NCBI RefSeq assembly: GCF_000374125.1
Contig: NZ_KB893646.1
Coordinates: 238,163-302,162, forward strand
DNA from: Niabella aurantiaca DSM 17617
GTDB taxonomy: Bacteria > Bacteroidota > Bacteroidia > Chitinophagales > Chitinophagaceae
Length of the DNA: 64,000 nucleotides
Direction of reading: 5' to 3'
The translations under genes were made by a program, and so were the position numbers. The notes under the pieces are model-generated. The model did no database searches, was not told where the DNA came from, and worked only from the letters and a program-made list of their open reading frames with translations. Positions 18,236 to 26,465 of this stretch are shown in pieces; positions within the stretch are counted from its first letter, which is position 1; each line of letters opens with the position of its first letter.

Positions 18236-19138
18236 CTATTTCCGCTTTCCTTCAAACGGGTAAAACGACAACCCCAGCGACAACAGGAACTTCCGGGAAC
18301 GCAGATCCCTGTTTTCATAAACGGTGGGGGGAGCGTCTTCGTTTGATGTGGAAGAGAGGGGGTTGGTGGCAAAATGCATCCCTACATCAAACTTCATCCA
18401 GGAAACATTTGGAAATCCCGCCTGGAACAGCATACTGGGCTCAAAAAACACTTTGTTCTTATTGGGGAGCGTGTTATATCCTACGCGGGCCTGTTCATCT
18501 TCGGTATAATTGGTGCTGATATTGCTGGTGGTCATTAATGAAAACTGGGGCGCAACAGACAGCCGGGCATTATCCGTAAAGAAGAAATTAAAGGAAGGCG
18601 TAATATGACATTTAACAAACTTGTAGTCGTAGTACCGTCCACGTTCCGTTGGGATACCCGAATCGGTGGATTTGGAGGAACCAAAGCCGGCGCCCAGGAT
18701 CCCGTTAAAATAGACTTTTTGCGATGCTCCCATTGCTGTATAAAAACCAGCGCCCACATCGATCATGGAGCGGGTATAGTTTATTTTGCTGGACTGGTTG
18801 CCATCTAAAAGATCATCATCATTGAAACGGTCTTTCTCAAACCGGCGCATTCCGGCTACCTGGATCATAAAGTGATCGGTAACGGCCACCGCTGCCTGCA
18901 CGTCAAAGCCAAGATTTTTATCCATTTTATCCTCGCTGCTGCTGTCGAGGTCAATATCGCTGAACAGGTTATTGGGATTTGCAGCAAAGGCTCCGCTCAG
19001 TTTAAAATCGCCCTGCTGACGAAAGAAAGAGGCGTTATAAACAGCAGGGTTATGGATGTACCGGGGATTGGTGCTGCTGCAGGAGGCCAGGCAAAATATA
19101 ACGATGACCGCAGCAACCGGGGATACAGAAAGCTTCAT
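18236..19138 (-). CDS. Outer-membrane beta-barrel lipoprotein-like protein
   Basis: A 300-residue protein starting at ATG 19138, directly before a lipoprotein signal (VIVIFCLASCSS, Cys about 20). A longer reading from 19213 would bury this signal 25 residues inside. The mature part has alternating hydrophobic strands with aromatic girdles (MIDVGAGFYTAMG, KVYFNGILGAGFGSS, ARLSVAPQFSLMTT) and ends KFLLSLGLSFYPFEGKRK, typical of 8-10-stranded outer-membrane barrels in Bacteroidota. No specific family is recognised. Confidence 0.8.
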   Translation of the reverse strand: MKLSVSPVAAVIVIFCLASCSSTNPRYIHNPAVYNASFFRQQGDFKLSGAFAANPNNLFSDIDLDSSSEDKMDKNLGFDVQAAVAVTDHFMIQVAGMRRFEKDRFNDDDLLDGNQSSKINYTRSMIDVGAGFYTAMGASQKVYFNGILGAGFGSSKSTDSGIPTERGRYYDYKFVKCHITPSFNFFFTDNARLSVAPQFSLMTTSNISTNYTEDEQARVGYNTLPNKNKVFFEPSMLFQAGFPNVSWMKFDVGMHFATNPLSSTSNEDAPPTVYENRDLRSRKFLLSLGLSFYPFEGKRK

Positions 19139-19320
19139 TGTTGTTGTTTTATAGAATAAAAATACTGACTTTTTAAACAATTGAAGCTTAAAAGGGCGAC
19201 GGCTTTCTGTCAAACACTAACATCTGTTCGTTTAAAACATGCCGGGGCAACGGGTCTGCTGTATCCATCCCGGGTTTTGTATCTGGTTATTATTCTATCT
19301 TAGCTCTTTAATAAAAAACA

Positions 19321-19788
19321 ATGGTACGAACACTGGGGGCACAGAAAAGAATTGCGCTGGTTGCGCACGATCATAAAAAGGATGAGCTGTTAAGTTGGTC
19401 GATGACGAACAGGGAGAAACTGAAGCAGCATGCGTTGTTTGCCACCGGAACCACCGGAACCATGCTGGAGCAGGCATTGCAGCTGCCCATCCAAAAACTG
19501 CTCAGCGGCCCGCTGGGCGGCGATCAGCAGATCGGGGCGATGATCGCTGAAGAAAAGCTGGACATCCTGATCTTTTTCTGGGACCCCATGGAAGCACAAC
19601 CCCATGACCCGGATGTAAAAGCGCTGCTGCGTCTCTCCGCAACCTATAATCTGCCCGTGGCCTGCAACGCAGCTACTGCCGATTTTATGTTTGCCGCTCC
19701 CTTTATGACCCTGGAATACAAAGCCGTGCAAACGGATTATTCAACGTATTTGAAACGGAAATTACCGGAGGGGGGTGGTAATTTATAG
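19321..19788 (+). CDS. mgsA: Methylglyoxal synthase
   Basis: A 155-residue cytosolic enzyme that turns dihydroxyacetone phosphate into methylglyoxal and phosphate, a phosphate-starvation bypass of lower glycolysis. Conserved blocks: RIALVAHDHKK, LFATGTTG, GPLGGDQQIGAMI, ILIFFWDPMEAQPHDPDVKALLRL and CNAATADF. The catalytic Asp is in GGDQQ and the substrate His in PHDPD. The last residues (Gly-Gly-Gly-Asn-Leu) and the stop codon fall at the left edge of the S23 cassette repeat, so the C-terminal end may have been rewritten by insertion. Confidence 0.96.
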   Translation: MVRTLGAQKRIALVAHDHKKDELLSWSMTNREKLKQHALFATGTTGTMLEQALQLPIQKLLSGPLGGDQQIGAMIAEEKLDILIFFWDPMEAQPHDPDVKALLRLSATYNLPVACNAATADFMFAAPFMTLEYKAVQTDYSTYLKRKLPEGGGNL

Positions 19789-20238
19789 TTTTTGATTTAT
19801 TGTTTATCGTTATGAGCACCATTTTAAAATTTGAAGATCTTGAAATCTGGCAACAGGCGCGGATGCTGTCATTTGAGGTGTTTAAGGCAACGCAGAAGCC
19901 ACCTTTTTCTTCCGATTTTCGATTTAGAGACCAGATAAAGGCAGCGGCAGGATCTGCAATGGATAATATCGCAGAAGGATTTGAGCGCTCGTCAAGGCTG
20001 GAGTTTATCCATTTCCTTGGAATAGCAAAGGGATCTTGCGGAGAAGTGAAATCACAACTATACCGGGCCCTGGATCAGAACTATATTTCAAATGATTTGT
20101 TTAATGAAACGTATAACGGATATACAAAATTAGCTTCGGGTATAGCCGCGTTTATCATCTACCTAAATAAAACTGAGGCGCGTGGTCTACGGTTTAAAGA
20201 CAGGACCGACAATAAACCATAAATAAAAAACAATAAAT
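19781..20238. repeat. 29-bp inverted repeats flanking an S23 four-helix-bundle gene
   Basis: 19781-19809 and the reverse complement of 20210-20238 agree at 25 of 29 positions. Both are T-rich words of the ATTTATnGTTTTT type. They bracket the S23 gene with only 2 bases between the left repeat and the ATG. The left one includes the mgsA stop codon and the right one ends 7 bases before uvrB, giving a compact 458-bp unit. Confidence 0.75.
19812..20222 (+). CDS. Four-helix-bundle protein (23S rRNA intervening-sequence S23 type)
   Basis: A 136-residue, all-helical protein of the family named after ORFs found in 23S rRNA intervening sequences. Signature: KFEDLEIWQQARML at the N-terminus, FRFRDQIKAAAGSAMDNIAEGF and LEFIHFLGIAKGSCGEVKSQL. 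Members form pentameric barrel-like bundles; the biological role is unknown. The ATG at 19812 fits the family start; a TTG at 19800 would add four residues. The gene is not in an rRNA operon but between mgsA and uvrB, inside a pair of inverted repeats. Confidence 0.92.
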   Translation: MSTILKFEDLEIWQQARMLSFEVFKATQKPPFSSDFRFRDQIKAAAGSAMDNIAEGFERSSRLEFIHFLGIAKGSCGEVKSQLYRALDQNYISNDLFNETYNGYTKLASGIAAFIIYLNKTEARGLRFKDRTDNKP

Positions 20239-20245
20239 TCTCTCA

Positions 20246-22285
20246 ATGCCGTTCAACTTAAATATCCCCTTCCCGCCCGCCGGCGATCAGCCGGAAGCGA
20301 TCCGGCAGCTGACCGAGGGTATCCTGGCTGGCGAAAGATACCAGACCTTACTGGGTGTTACCGGCAGTGGTAAGACCTATACCATGGCCAATGTGATCCA
20401 GAACGTGCAGCGGCCAACCCTTATCATCACCCACAATAAAACCCTGGTGGCGCAGCTGTACGGGGAGTTCCGGCAGTTCTTCCCGGATAATGCGGTGGAG
20501 TACTTTGTCTCTTACTACGATTATTACCAGCCGGAGGCCTATATGCCGGTGAGTGATACCTATATCGAAAAAGACCTGGCCATCAACGAGGAGCTGGACA
20601 AGCTGCGGCTGCGGGCTACCACCAGCCTGCTCAGCGGCCGGCGGGACATCATCGTGGTAGCATCCGTAAGCTGCATTTATGGTATGGGAAACCCTACGGA
20701 CTATGAGAACGGGATCATCCGGATCGATAAAGGACAGACCCTCTCGCGCCAGGGATTTTTGCATGCCCTGGTGAACTCGTTGTACACCCGTACCACATTG
20801 GAGTTTACAAGGGGCAGCTTCCGGGTAAAAGGAGACACAGTAGACATCAACCTGCCCTACCTGGATTTTGGTTACCGGGTTACCTTCTTCGGGGATGAGA
20901 TCGAGCAGATCGAAAGCATTGATGTAAATACCGGTAAGCGGATCAACAAAATGGAGAATGCAGCCATCTTCCCCGCCAACCTCTATGTGGCGCCCAAAGA
21001 CATGATCAACCAGGTGCTGTTTGAGATACAGGATGAGATGAATGCCCAGGTGGAGTATTTTAAGCAGCAGAACAAGCTCATCGAAGCGCAGCGTTTAAAA
21101 GAGCGGGTAGAGTACGACGTGGAAATGATCCGGGAGCTGGGTTATTGCAATGGTGTAGAGAACTATTCCCGGTTCTTTGACCGGCGGAACCCCGGTACCA
21201 GGCCTTTCTGCCTGCTGGATTATTTTCCCAGGGACTATATCACCATTATTGATGAAAGTCACCAGACCATGCCGCAGATCAGCGGGATGTATGGCGGCGA
21301 CCGCAGCCGGAAGCTGATCCTGGTAGACTACGGGTTCCGCCTGCCTTCCGCTATGGATAACCGTCCCCTGAATTTTCATGAATTTGAGAACCTGCAAAAC
21401 CAGGAGATCTTTGTCTCCGCAACGCCCGATAAATATGAGCTGGAAATGACCGGTGGCGTGATCGTGGAGCAGGTGGTGCGGCCGACCGGCCTGCTGGATC
21501 CGCCGATCGAAGTGCGGCCAAGCATCAACCAGATCGATGACCTGCTGGATGAAATTGACAAGACCGTGAAGAAAGGCGACCGGGTACTGGTGACCACCCT
21601 CACCAAAAGGATGGCCGAGGAGATGGACAAATACCTGCACCGGATCAACATTAAATCCAAGTATATCCACAGCGAAGTGGATACACTGGACCGGGTGGAG
21701 ATCCTGCGCCAGCTTCGCCTGGGCGAAATTGATGTGCTGGTGGGGGTGAACCTCCTGAGGGAGGGGCTCGACCTGCCGGAAGTGAGCCTGGTGGCCATAC
21801 TGGATGCGGATAAAGAAGGGTTTTTGAGAAATGAGAAGTCCCTTACCCAGACCGCAGGCCGCGCGGCGCGCAATGTGGATGGCAAAGTGATCTTTTATGC
21901 CGATGTAATGACGGGCAGCATGCAACGTACGATTGATGAGACCGAGCGCCGCAGGGAAAAACAGATCGCCTACAATATAGAGCATAATATTACCCCACGC
22001 ACGGTGAAAAAATCGAAGGAACAGGTGTTCAAACAAACTTCTGTGCTGGACATTAAAGGGTTTGATGAAAAAGATAAATACGCTATTGGCTTTAACGAAG
22101 ATATGATCACCGTAGCAGCGGAGGATCCGGCGGAGTATAAGACCATCCCGCAGATGGAAAAAGCCGTTGCCAAAATAAAGAAGGAAATGGAAAAGGCGGC
22201 AAAAGACCTTGACTTTATGGAAGCCGCACGGCTGAGAGACGAGATGTTCAAAATGCAGAAAGAGCTGGAAGAAATGAAGCGATAA
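20246..22285 (+). CDS. uvrB: UvrABC system protein B (excinuclease subunit)
   Basis: A 679-residue nucleotide-excision-repair protein of full length. Order: Walker A GVTGSGKT (about 38-45), the damage-probing beta-hairpin with YFVSYYDYYQPEAYMP, Walker B IDESH, helicase motifs VLVTTLTKRMAEEM, VLVGVNLLREGLDLPEV and QTAGRAARN, and a C-terminal UVR motif (KDLDFMEAARLRDEM) that binds UvrC. UvrB is loaded by UvrA and passes damaged DNA to UvrC; neither partner is in this window. Confidence 0.98.
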   Translation: MPFNLNIPFPPAGDQPEAIRQLTEGILAGERYQTLLGVTGSGKTYTMANVIQNVQRPTLIITHNKTLVAQLYGEFRQFFPDNAVEYFVSYYDYYQPEAYMPVSDTYIEKDLAINEELDKLRLRATTSLLSGRRDIIVVASVSCIYGMGNPTDYENGIIRIDKGQTLSRQGFLHALVNSLYTRTTLEFTRGSFRVKGDTVDINLPYLDFGYRVTFFGDEIEQIESIDVNTGKRINKMENAAIFPANLYVAPKDMINQVLFEIQDEMNAQVEYFKQQNKLIEAQRLKERVEYDVEMIRELGYCNGVENYSRFFDRRNPGTRPFCLLDYFPRDYITIIDESHQTMPQISGMYGGDRSRKLILVDYGFRLPSAMDNRPLNFHEFENLQNQEIFVSATPDKYELEMTGGVIVEQVVRPTGLLDPPIEVRPSINQIDDLLDEIDKTVKKGDRVLVTTLTKRMAEEMDKYLHRINIKSKYIHSEVDTLDRVEILRQLRLGEIDVLVGVNLLREGLDLPEVSLVAILDADKEGFLRNEKSLTQTAGRAARNVDGKVIFYADVMTGSMQRTIDETERRREKQIAYNIEHNITPRTVKKSKEQVFKQTSVLDIKGFDEKDKYAIGFNEDMITVAAEDPAEYKTIPQMEKAVAKIKKEMEKAAKDLDFMEAARLRDEMFKMQKELEEMKR

Positions 22286-22551
22286 AAGGATGGGGATCGT
22301 TTCAACCGCCCGGGGCCGTAAAGATTTTTTGGCGTCCTCCCGGAATAGATACCGGGCCTGGTTGCTTATGTTTTGAATGCCCCGGGCCTGGCAATTGCCC
22401 GATAGGCGTTGCATGCGATGTACGTTAATTATCAGAATCAGATCTGCGGCAGCAGTTTTGTACCTCCCCCGGCGTGGAAACATTTCCTTATTTTGTAACG
22501 CAAAATGTTCAGCTTTTTATGCAGATAACCTTATCCGGGGTAACCATTGTT
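22286..22551. other. Intergenic stretch with one TTGTAAC box
   Basis: No coding region supported. A single TTGTAAC box lies at 22493-22499, the same word that is clustered at 23001-23106, and a near -7 element (TTATTTTG) overlaps it, so it may lie in the promoter of the next gene. Confidence 0.4.
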
Positions 22552-22932
22552 ATGGAGTTACATGCGGTTCATATCCACAGTGATGAACCCTTGCTTCAAT
22601 TCTTGGCCGGCGACCCCTTACAAAATACCGACCTGCTGGTAAAAGAGCTGCTCCGGGCCTATGAAGCTGCATTTCACCAGCCGTTGGATATTTCCCCCGA
22701 TTCGCTTGCTGTAGAGATCTGGGGGCACGTGTATGTGGAGCAGTTTGCAGGGTATATTGCCCGGCTGACGGACCTGAACCTGGTCCGAAAACTCCTGTAC
22801 CCCGTACAGAAATACTGTGCGGTCATTGATTGCGGGGAGCAAGGGCACGACAGCAACCGCTGGTTCTGGGACCTGCTCGCTCCGCTTAAGGCAACGATTG
22901 GCGGATGGCTACCGGGTAGCGGAAAGAGCTGA
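22552..22932 (+). CDS. Small protein of unknown function
   Basis: A 126-residue reading from ATG 22552 (other possible starts: ATG 22519, GTG 22474). It begins MELHAVHIHSDEPLLQ and contains an amphipathic LLVKELLRAYEAAF helix and a Trp-containing C-terminal helix ending near LPGSGKS; that last motif looks P-loop-like but is at the extreme C-terminus and is not functional as such. The sequence composition is that of a real soluble protein. I do not recognise the family. It has TTGTAAC boxes both upstream (22493) and downstream (23001-23106). Confidence 0.6.
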   Translation: MELHAVHIHSDEPLLQFLAGDPLQNTDLLVKELLRAYEAAFHQPLDISPDSLAVEIWGHVYVEQFAGYIARLTDLNLVRKLLYPVQKYCAVIDCGEQGHDSNRWFWDLLAPLKATIGGWLPGSGKS

Positions 22933-23000
22933 CCAATTGTTTTATGCTTTTACCGGTTCGGGACTATGAAAGCAAAGGCCATCCAGGCCCTTTTGTCACT

Positions 23001-23106
23001 GTTACAAGCCTGCTGGTTACAATATGAAATGCAATGGTAAACTTTGTAACCAGAATGTTACAAGATCTCTTGTTACAAAATATTTTGTAACTAAACTTTT
23101 TGTAAC
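23001..23106. repeat. Cluster of seven TTGTAAC/GTTACAA boxes with a perfect 20-bp palindrome
   Basis: GTTACAA occurs at 23001, 23016, 23057 and 23072; TTGTAAC at 23044, 23085 and 23100. The pair 23072-23091 forms a perfect 20-bp palindrome (GTTACAAAATATTTTGTAAC), and 23044-23063 forms a second inverted pair with a 6-base gap. The cluster sits between two genes that converge, so it is not an ordinary promoter operator. Confidence 0.8.
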
Positions 23107-23176
23107 AGGGACAATATCCGACTCCGCAGGCTTCAGAGACAATCAAAAAGCTCATTTACAGAGGGTTGTAATGACC

Positions 23177-23827
23177 CTATCGAAGCACAAAAACACTCAC
23201 ATCGGTTTCCTTGTCATTAAGCGTAACAGCGCTGTTCCATTGCTGTGCAGCGTAAGGAAGCAATGTGGTGATGAAGGGCTTTGCCATCAGCCGCTGCGGG
23301 GTGCTGATGATTACGGTAACCTGATGTTGCAGGAAGTGATCAATTACTTTTTTGAGCCCGGCAAATACAGCGGGCTCGTAGTTTACGTCGCTGAGCAACA
23401 CCACGCCGGGCAAAGGCAATGCCAGGGCATTTTCCCAGTTCAAGGTAGTGGCCGTTACATTTTTCAGTTGTAACTGCGCTGCCGATCTTTTTACATAAGC
23501 TGACGCAAGCGCCTCTTTATCGCTGATGGTTACGTGTTTGGCAACAGGAGCAGCGTATAAGCCGGGCAAACCCAGACCGGCGGCCAGCTCCAGCACCTGC
23601 TGATCCGTAATGTATTCCTTATGCTGCTGTAAAAACAGGCAAAGTCCTATTGCTGCCGGCCATACCTGCGCCCAGTAGGCGGCGTTTTTATTGTACCTAT
23701 AAGCCTGTTGCACAAAACCGGGGAGAGGCATACAAATTTCCAGGTTGTGATCGCCTATTGCAAAAGCCTTCAATACAAAGGGGGAATACATATGCCCGCA
23801 AAGAAAAGGAATTATTGAGGTACTCAT
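23177..23827 (-). CDS. Class I SAM-dependent methyltransferase (METTL21/nicotinamide methyltransferase-like)
   Basis: About 216 residues from ATG 23827; ATGs at 23842 and 23791 are alternatives. Visible are AAYWAQVWPAAIGLCLFL (the YWAxxWPAA entry of this subfamily), motif I VLELAAGLGLPGL, an acidic SDKEA after strand 2, and LLSDVNYEP near motif IV. These are the marks of the METTL21-like methyltransferases, which modify Lys or small amines. The target is unknown. It converges with the small gene at 22552-22932 across the TTGTAAC cluster. Confidence 0.8.
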   Translation of the reverse strand: MSTSIIPFLCGHMYSPFVLKAFAIGDHNLEICMPLPGFVQQAYRYNKNAAYWAQVWPAAIGLCLFLQQHKEYITDQQVLELAAGLGLPGLYAAPVAKHVTISDKEALASAYVKRSAAQLQLKNVTATTLNWENALALPLPGVVLLSDVNYEPAVFAGLKKVIDHFLQHQVTVIISTPQRLMAKPFITTLLPYAAQQWNSAVTLNDKETDVSVFVLR

Positions 23828-23951
23828 ATCCCTCCGGCACATATTACGCCTGTCTTTTCAACAAATGATAGCCGGCAGCCTTTATAGCCAGGCTTGTCTG
23901 TGCAATACCTGCATCCCACCGGCTGAACCTGAAATTTAGGAAATGAGCTAT

Positions 23952-24467
23952 TTACTTTACCGCCGCCAGGTCATCTGCATCAAAAACATACTCCCGCCGG
24001 ATGATATTTCCCTGCGCATCTGTTGTTTCCTTATACTGATGGTAAGCGTAAATATTAGGGGCACCGGTTGGCGAATCGTCACACTTAAAGCCCGGGTCTT
24101 TTAAGATCCGGGCTTTGGTATTACAGGCGCTGTCCATACGCTCCTTGTCCTGGATAACGATTTTTGCAATATCAAATTTTTCCACAACACTGGTATATTG
24201 AACCCGGTAGGGATCGCAGTTTTCGGTGCAAATGAACAGCTCGCTCTCATAAAGACCACCGGCGGCAATTCTAAGCGTATCCTGGTATACCAGCGTATCC
24301 GGTTTATAGGGTTCCCGCGGCCATATGGCCCCTCTTCTGATCTCTACCGGTACCGAAAGTTCATTTTTAAAGGCAGTGGTGAAGGTGTAGCCCTTCTTTT
24401 GGTCGTTGTCTTTTTTACAGGCTGCAAAAATGATTAGCAGGCAAACAATGGATACCAATACTCTCAT
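23952..24467 (-). CDS. Lipoprotein of unknown function
   Basis: A 171-residue lipoprotein: hydrophobic signal followed by FAACKKDND, giving a lipidated Cys near residue 17 and a KKDND tail that resembles the acidic lipoprotein export signal of Bacteroidota surface lipoproteins. The mature part reads as a beta-sandwich and has four more Cys residues (CTENC, one near the middle, one in GFKCDD), possibly disulfide-bonded. Family not recognised. It stands alone with repeat-rich DNA upstream. Confidence 0.75.
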   Translation of the reverse strand: MRVLVSIVCLLIIFAACKKDNDQKKGYTFTTAFKNELSVPVEIRRGAIWPREPYKPDTLVYQDTLRIAAGGLYESELFICTENCDPYRVQYTSVVEKFDIAKIVIQDKERMDSACNTKARILKDPGFKCDDSPTGAPNIYAYHQYKETTDAQGNIIRREYVFDADDLAAVK

Positions 24468-24960
24468 GAAATTTGTTTTGTTTCTTTACAGAACGCATGT
24501 TTCTGTTAAAAGGCAACACCGCAACAGCACATTCTTCATTGCGCTCTCCATCAAAAGCGTCTTTCGACGACGTTCCCTTCGATAATGTCACCCTTCGACA
24601 GGCTGCCAATGACAGATTGCTTACGCATTGGAAATCAATTATACTTTAGTTATGCCGAACAATGTCTTGCTGAACTTGTTTCAGCATCTATTCAGCCTCT
24701 ATGCATGATTTAGGCAGATCCTGAAACAAGAATAGATCCCGGAACAAGTCCGGGATGACATCTTCAGGATGACCCAAAGCAGGCTTGTCACAGCTTCATT
24801 GATTTTGCAATGCAAATTGAAAACTCAGGATGACATTCCCGAAGGGCGTGCTTTTCCTGTCATGGTGAGCTTGCCGAACCATGACGGTCCCGTATTGAGG
24901 TGCTGAAGTGAGTGACACAACGAAGCCGCCATAAGCGCTGAAGTCGGCCCATGAAGCAAC
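24468..24960. repeat. 493-base non-coding stretch with dispersed CAGGATGACA-type repeats
   Basis: No gene supported. The stretch holds several copies, in both orientations, of words such as CTGAACTTGTTTCAG, GGAACAAGTCCGGGATGACA and TCAGGATGACATT, plus CCCTTCGACAGGCT. Comparable repeats are scattered between genes in many Bacteroidota and Alphaproteobacteria. CCCGG-AACAAGT-CCGGG and CATGGT...ACCATG can form short hairpins. Confidence 0.6.
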
Positions 24961-25467
24961 TCACCCGTTCTTTAACCCTGCCAGCTTTGCCAGCAAGGGA
25001 ACTAACCCTATAGATAGGGCTATAAAAACACCTACGCGTATATAGTTTAAGGTGCGCCACTGTTGTGCGCGGCTTACTAAATCGGTGCTGAAGGGTTTGC
25101 CGTTGGCGATGGCCTGGAACTCGATAATGTTGGGAGCAAAATATGCAAGGGTCCACACCCGCAATGCAACATGTACGGCAAATAAGACCAGGAGTCCGTT
25201 CCTTACCGGATCGATTTTCCAGCAGAAAACCACGGCCAGGATAAATGTAAGCTCGTGAAGGGAGTGGGCAATGATCCAAAAGGTCTTAAGATCTGCACCA
25301 TACGGTTTTTTGAAGTATTGGAAGGACTGCGGCGGGGCGGCCGTCCATTTGGGAACGAGTACTGCCGTTTCAAAAAGTTGTGCTCCGTTCAATAAAAAAT
25401 AAGCGAGGATGGTTACCAGCAACCAGCCTTCAGCTCTTGACAGGTATTCCATATTAACGTTTGCCAT
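24961..25467 (-). CDS. Four-TM membrane protein partnered with MarR regulator
   Basis: A 168-residue integral membrane protein from ATG 25467; an ATG at 25491 would overlap the marR stop. Four hydrophobic segments are visible: LLVTILAYFLLNGAQLF, IIAHSLHELTFILAVVFCW, GLLVLFAVHVALRVWTL and the C-terminal IRVGVFIALSIGLVPLLA. The arrangement resembles DUF1772-like small membrane proteins, but I am not certain. It follows the MarR gene by 13 bases and is probably its main regulated target, perhaps a stress or solvent-response membrane protein. Confidence 0.8.
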   Translation of the reverse strand: MANVNMEYLSRAEGWLLVTILAYFLLNGAQLFETAVLVPKWTAAPPQSFQYFKKPYGADLKTFWIIAHSLHELTFILAVVFCWKIDPVRNGLLVLFAVHVALRVWTLAYFAPNIIEFQAIANGKPFSTDLVSRAQQWRTLNYIRVGVFIALSIGLVPLLAKLAGLKNG

Positions 25468-25480
25468 GATGTATTGTTTT

Positions 25481-25942
25481 TTATTTAGCATTGTTGTTGA
25501 GCTCGCTGGTAAAGGCCTTCATAATGCCAACCGAAGCGCGGAGATAACCGGCGATCAGCTGCACTTCCTTCTTGCTGTAGGTGGAGATCAGCTTTTCTAC
25601 TTCCGCCTTTAGCCATTGGTTAGAGCGCTCAAACAGCTTTTTTGCCCTGGCCTTATCAGCAACGATCAACACTTTCCGCCGGTCGGTTTTATCCGGCTGG
25701 CGACTTACCAGTTTCCTGTTCTCCAGCCGGTCGATCATGGCGGTTACCGCGCCGGTGGTCAGACCGGTTTCACCGGACAGCTCCCCTGCTGTAAGTGGCC
25801 CCTGTCGCAGGACCAGGCTCAGGTACTTATGGTCAACGCCCGTAAGGCCGGCGCTGCGGGCAATGGCCTCATGCATCAGGATGGTTGCATCGGAGACCGC
25901 TCTTCCCAGATCGCTTAAATTTTCCGCATCGGATAGTTGCAT
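25481..25942 (-). CDS. MarR family transcriptional regulator
   Basis: A 153-residue winged-helix repressor. N- and C-terminal dimerisation helices flank the DNA-binding core: GPLTAGELSGETGLTTGAVTAMIDRLENRKLV is the helix-turn-helix region, and RQPDKTDRRKVLIV the wing with its conserved Asp-Arg-Arg. MarR proteins are usually released from DNA by small phenolic or oxidising compounds. A 9-bp-arm inverted repeat stands immediately upstream of the ATG, consistent with autoregulation. The membrane protein downstream is the likely co-regulated gene. Confidence 0.92.
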   Translation of the reverse strand: MQLSDAENLSDLGRAVSDATILMHEAIARSAGLTGVDHKYLSLVLRQGPLTAGELSGETGLTTGAVTAMIDRLENRKLVSRQPDKTDRRKVLIVADKARAKKLFERSNQWLKAEVEKLISTYSKKEVQLIAGYLRASVGIMKAFTSELNNNAK

Positions 25943-25943
25943 A

Positions 25944-25978
25944 TATCTTTATAATTAATTATCTTGATGATAAAGATA
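25944..25978. promoter_or_regulatory. Candidate MarR operator
   Basis: TATCTTTAT (25944-25952) and ATAAAGATA (25970-25978) are perfect 9-bp inverted repeats with 17 bases between. They lie 1 base upstream of the marR-type ATG, where an autoregulator would block transcription or translation. Confidence 0.6.
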
Positions 25979-26049
25979 AATTAAAATTCCTGTTTCACTG
26001 AATTTTTATCGCCAGATCGGTAACCCCCGGTTAAAATTCCGGTGAATGA

Positions 26050-26373
26050 CGAGGAAACCCGTCGCAGACCACCCTGCTATTGCCGTGAATACCCCTGGTA
26101 CAGCCGCTTTCCGGAAAGAGCATGTTTCATGACCACCTTGCCCGGTATCCGGCAGGCGGCACGCAGCACCTTGCATTCCGCTTACCGGTTGAGGACTTTG
26201 ACCGGGTCACCGCCGGGCTGCACAAACAGGGCCATGCCCTCATCAGCGAAGTGGATCATCCCATTGCACGCATGGCGTTCTTTGACACCTGTCAAACGCT
26301 GGGCCTGGTTACGGAGATCATGGGTATAACGCCGGAAGGGTGGGTGGCCGTTGAGCAAATGAAGCGTTCGTAG
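26050..26373 (+). pseudogene. Relic of a VOC/glyoxalase-type protein (C-terminal half)
   Basis: Reading from 26089 the frame gives PLVQPLSGKSMFHDHLARY, then GGTQHLAFRLPVEDFDRVTAGL and ARMAFFDTCQTLGLVTEIM, the typical second half of a glyoxalase/bleomycin-resistance (VOC) domain, with the metal-ligand His in QHLAF and the terminal Glu in TEIM. A TGA at 26086 breaks the frame, and in front of it 13 more residues (RGNPSQTTLLLP) could be family sequence. The N-terminal betaalphabetabetabeta unit is missing, so it is a decayed gene. An ATG at 26122 could still give an 83-residue product. Confidence 0.65.
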
Positions 26374-26417
26374 AACAGCGGACCATAAATCAAACACATT
26401 ATCATGGTGTACCTGCT

Positions 26418-26433
26418 TTACGGGTTCCCGTAA
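26418..26433. promoter_or_regulatory. 16-bp inverted-repeat site, copy 1
   Basis: TTACGGGTTCCCGTAA: arms TTACGGG and CCCGTAA with a 2-base centre, 32 bases before the ATG at 26466. It differs by one base from the site at 28028-28043 upstream of the nuclease operon. CTGCTT also precedes both copies. Confidence 0.6.
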
Positions 26434-26465
26434 ATTTCTTAGCACTACTTTGCAATCTTTGCAGC

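Noticed and set aside
21095..22483. Long open reading on the minus strand opposite uvrB (462 codons)
   Set aside because: uvrB is certain on the plus strand; the minus reading has no family similarity and a His/Phe/Leu-rich composition expected from the complement.
23001..23106. CRISPR array
   Set aside because: The repeated unit is only 7 bases, in both orientations, with irregular gaps and no cas genes.
24860..25279. 139-codon reading on the minus strand
   Set aside because: It overlaps the well supported membrane-protein gene in another frame and runs into repeat DNA.
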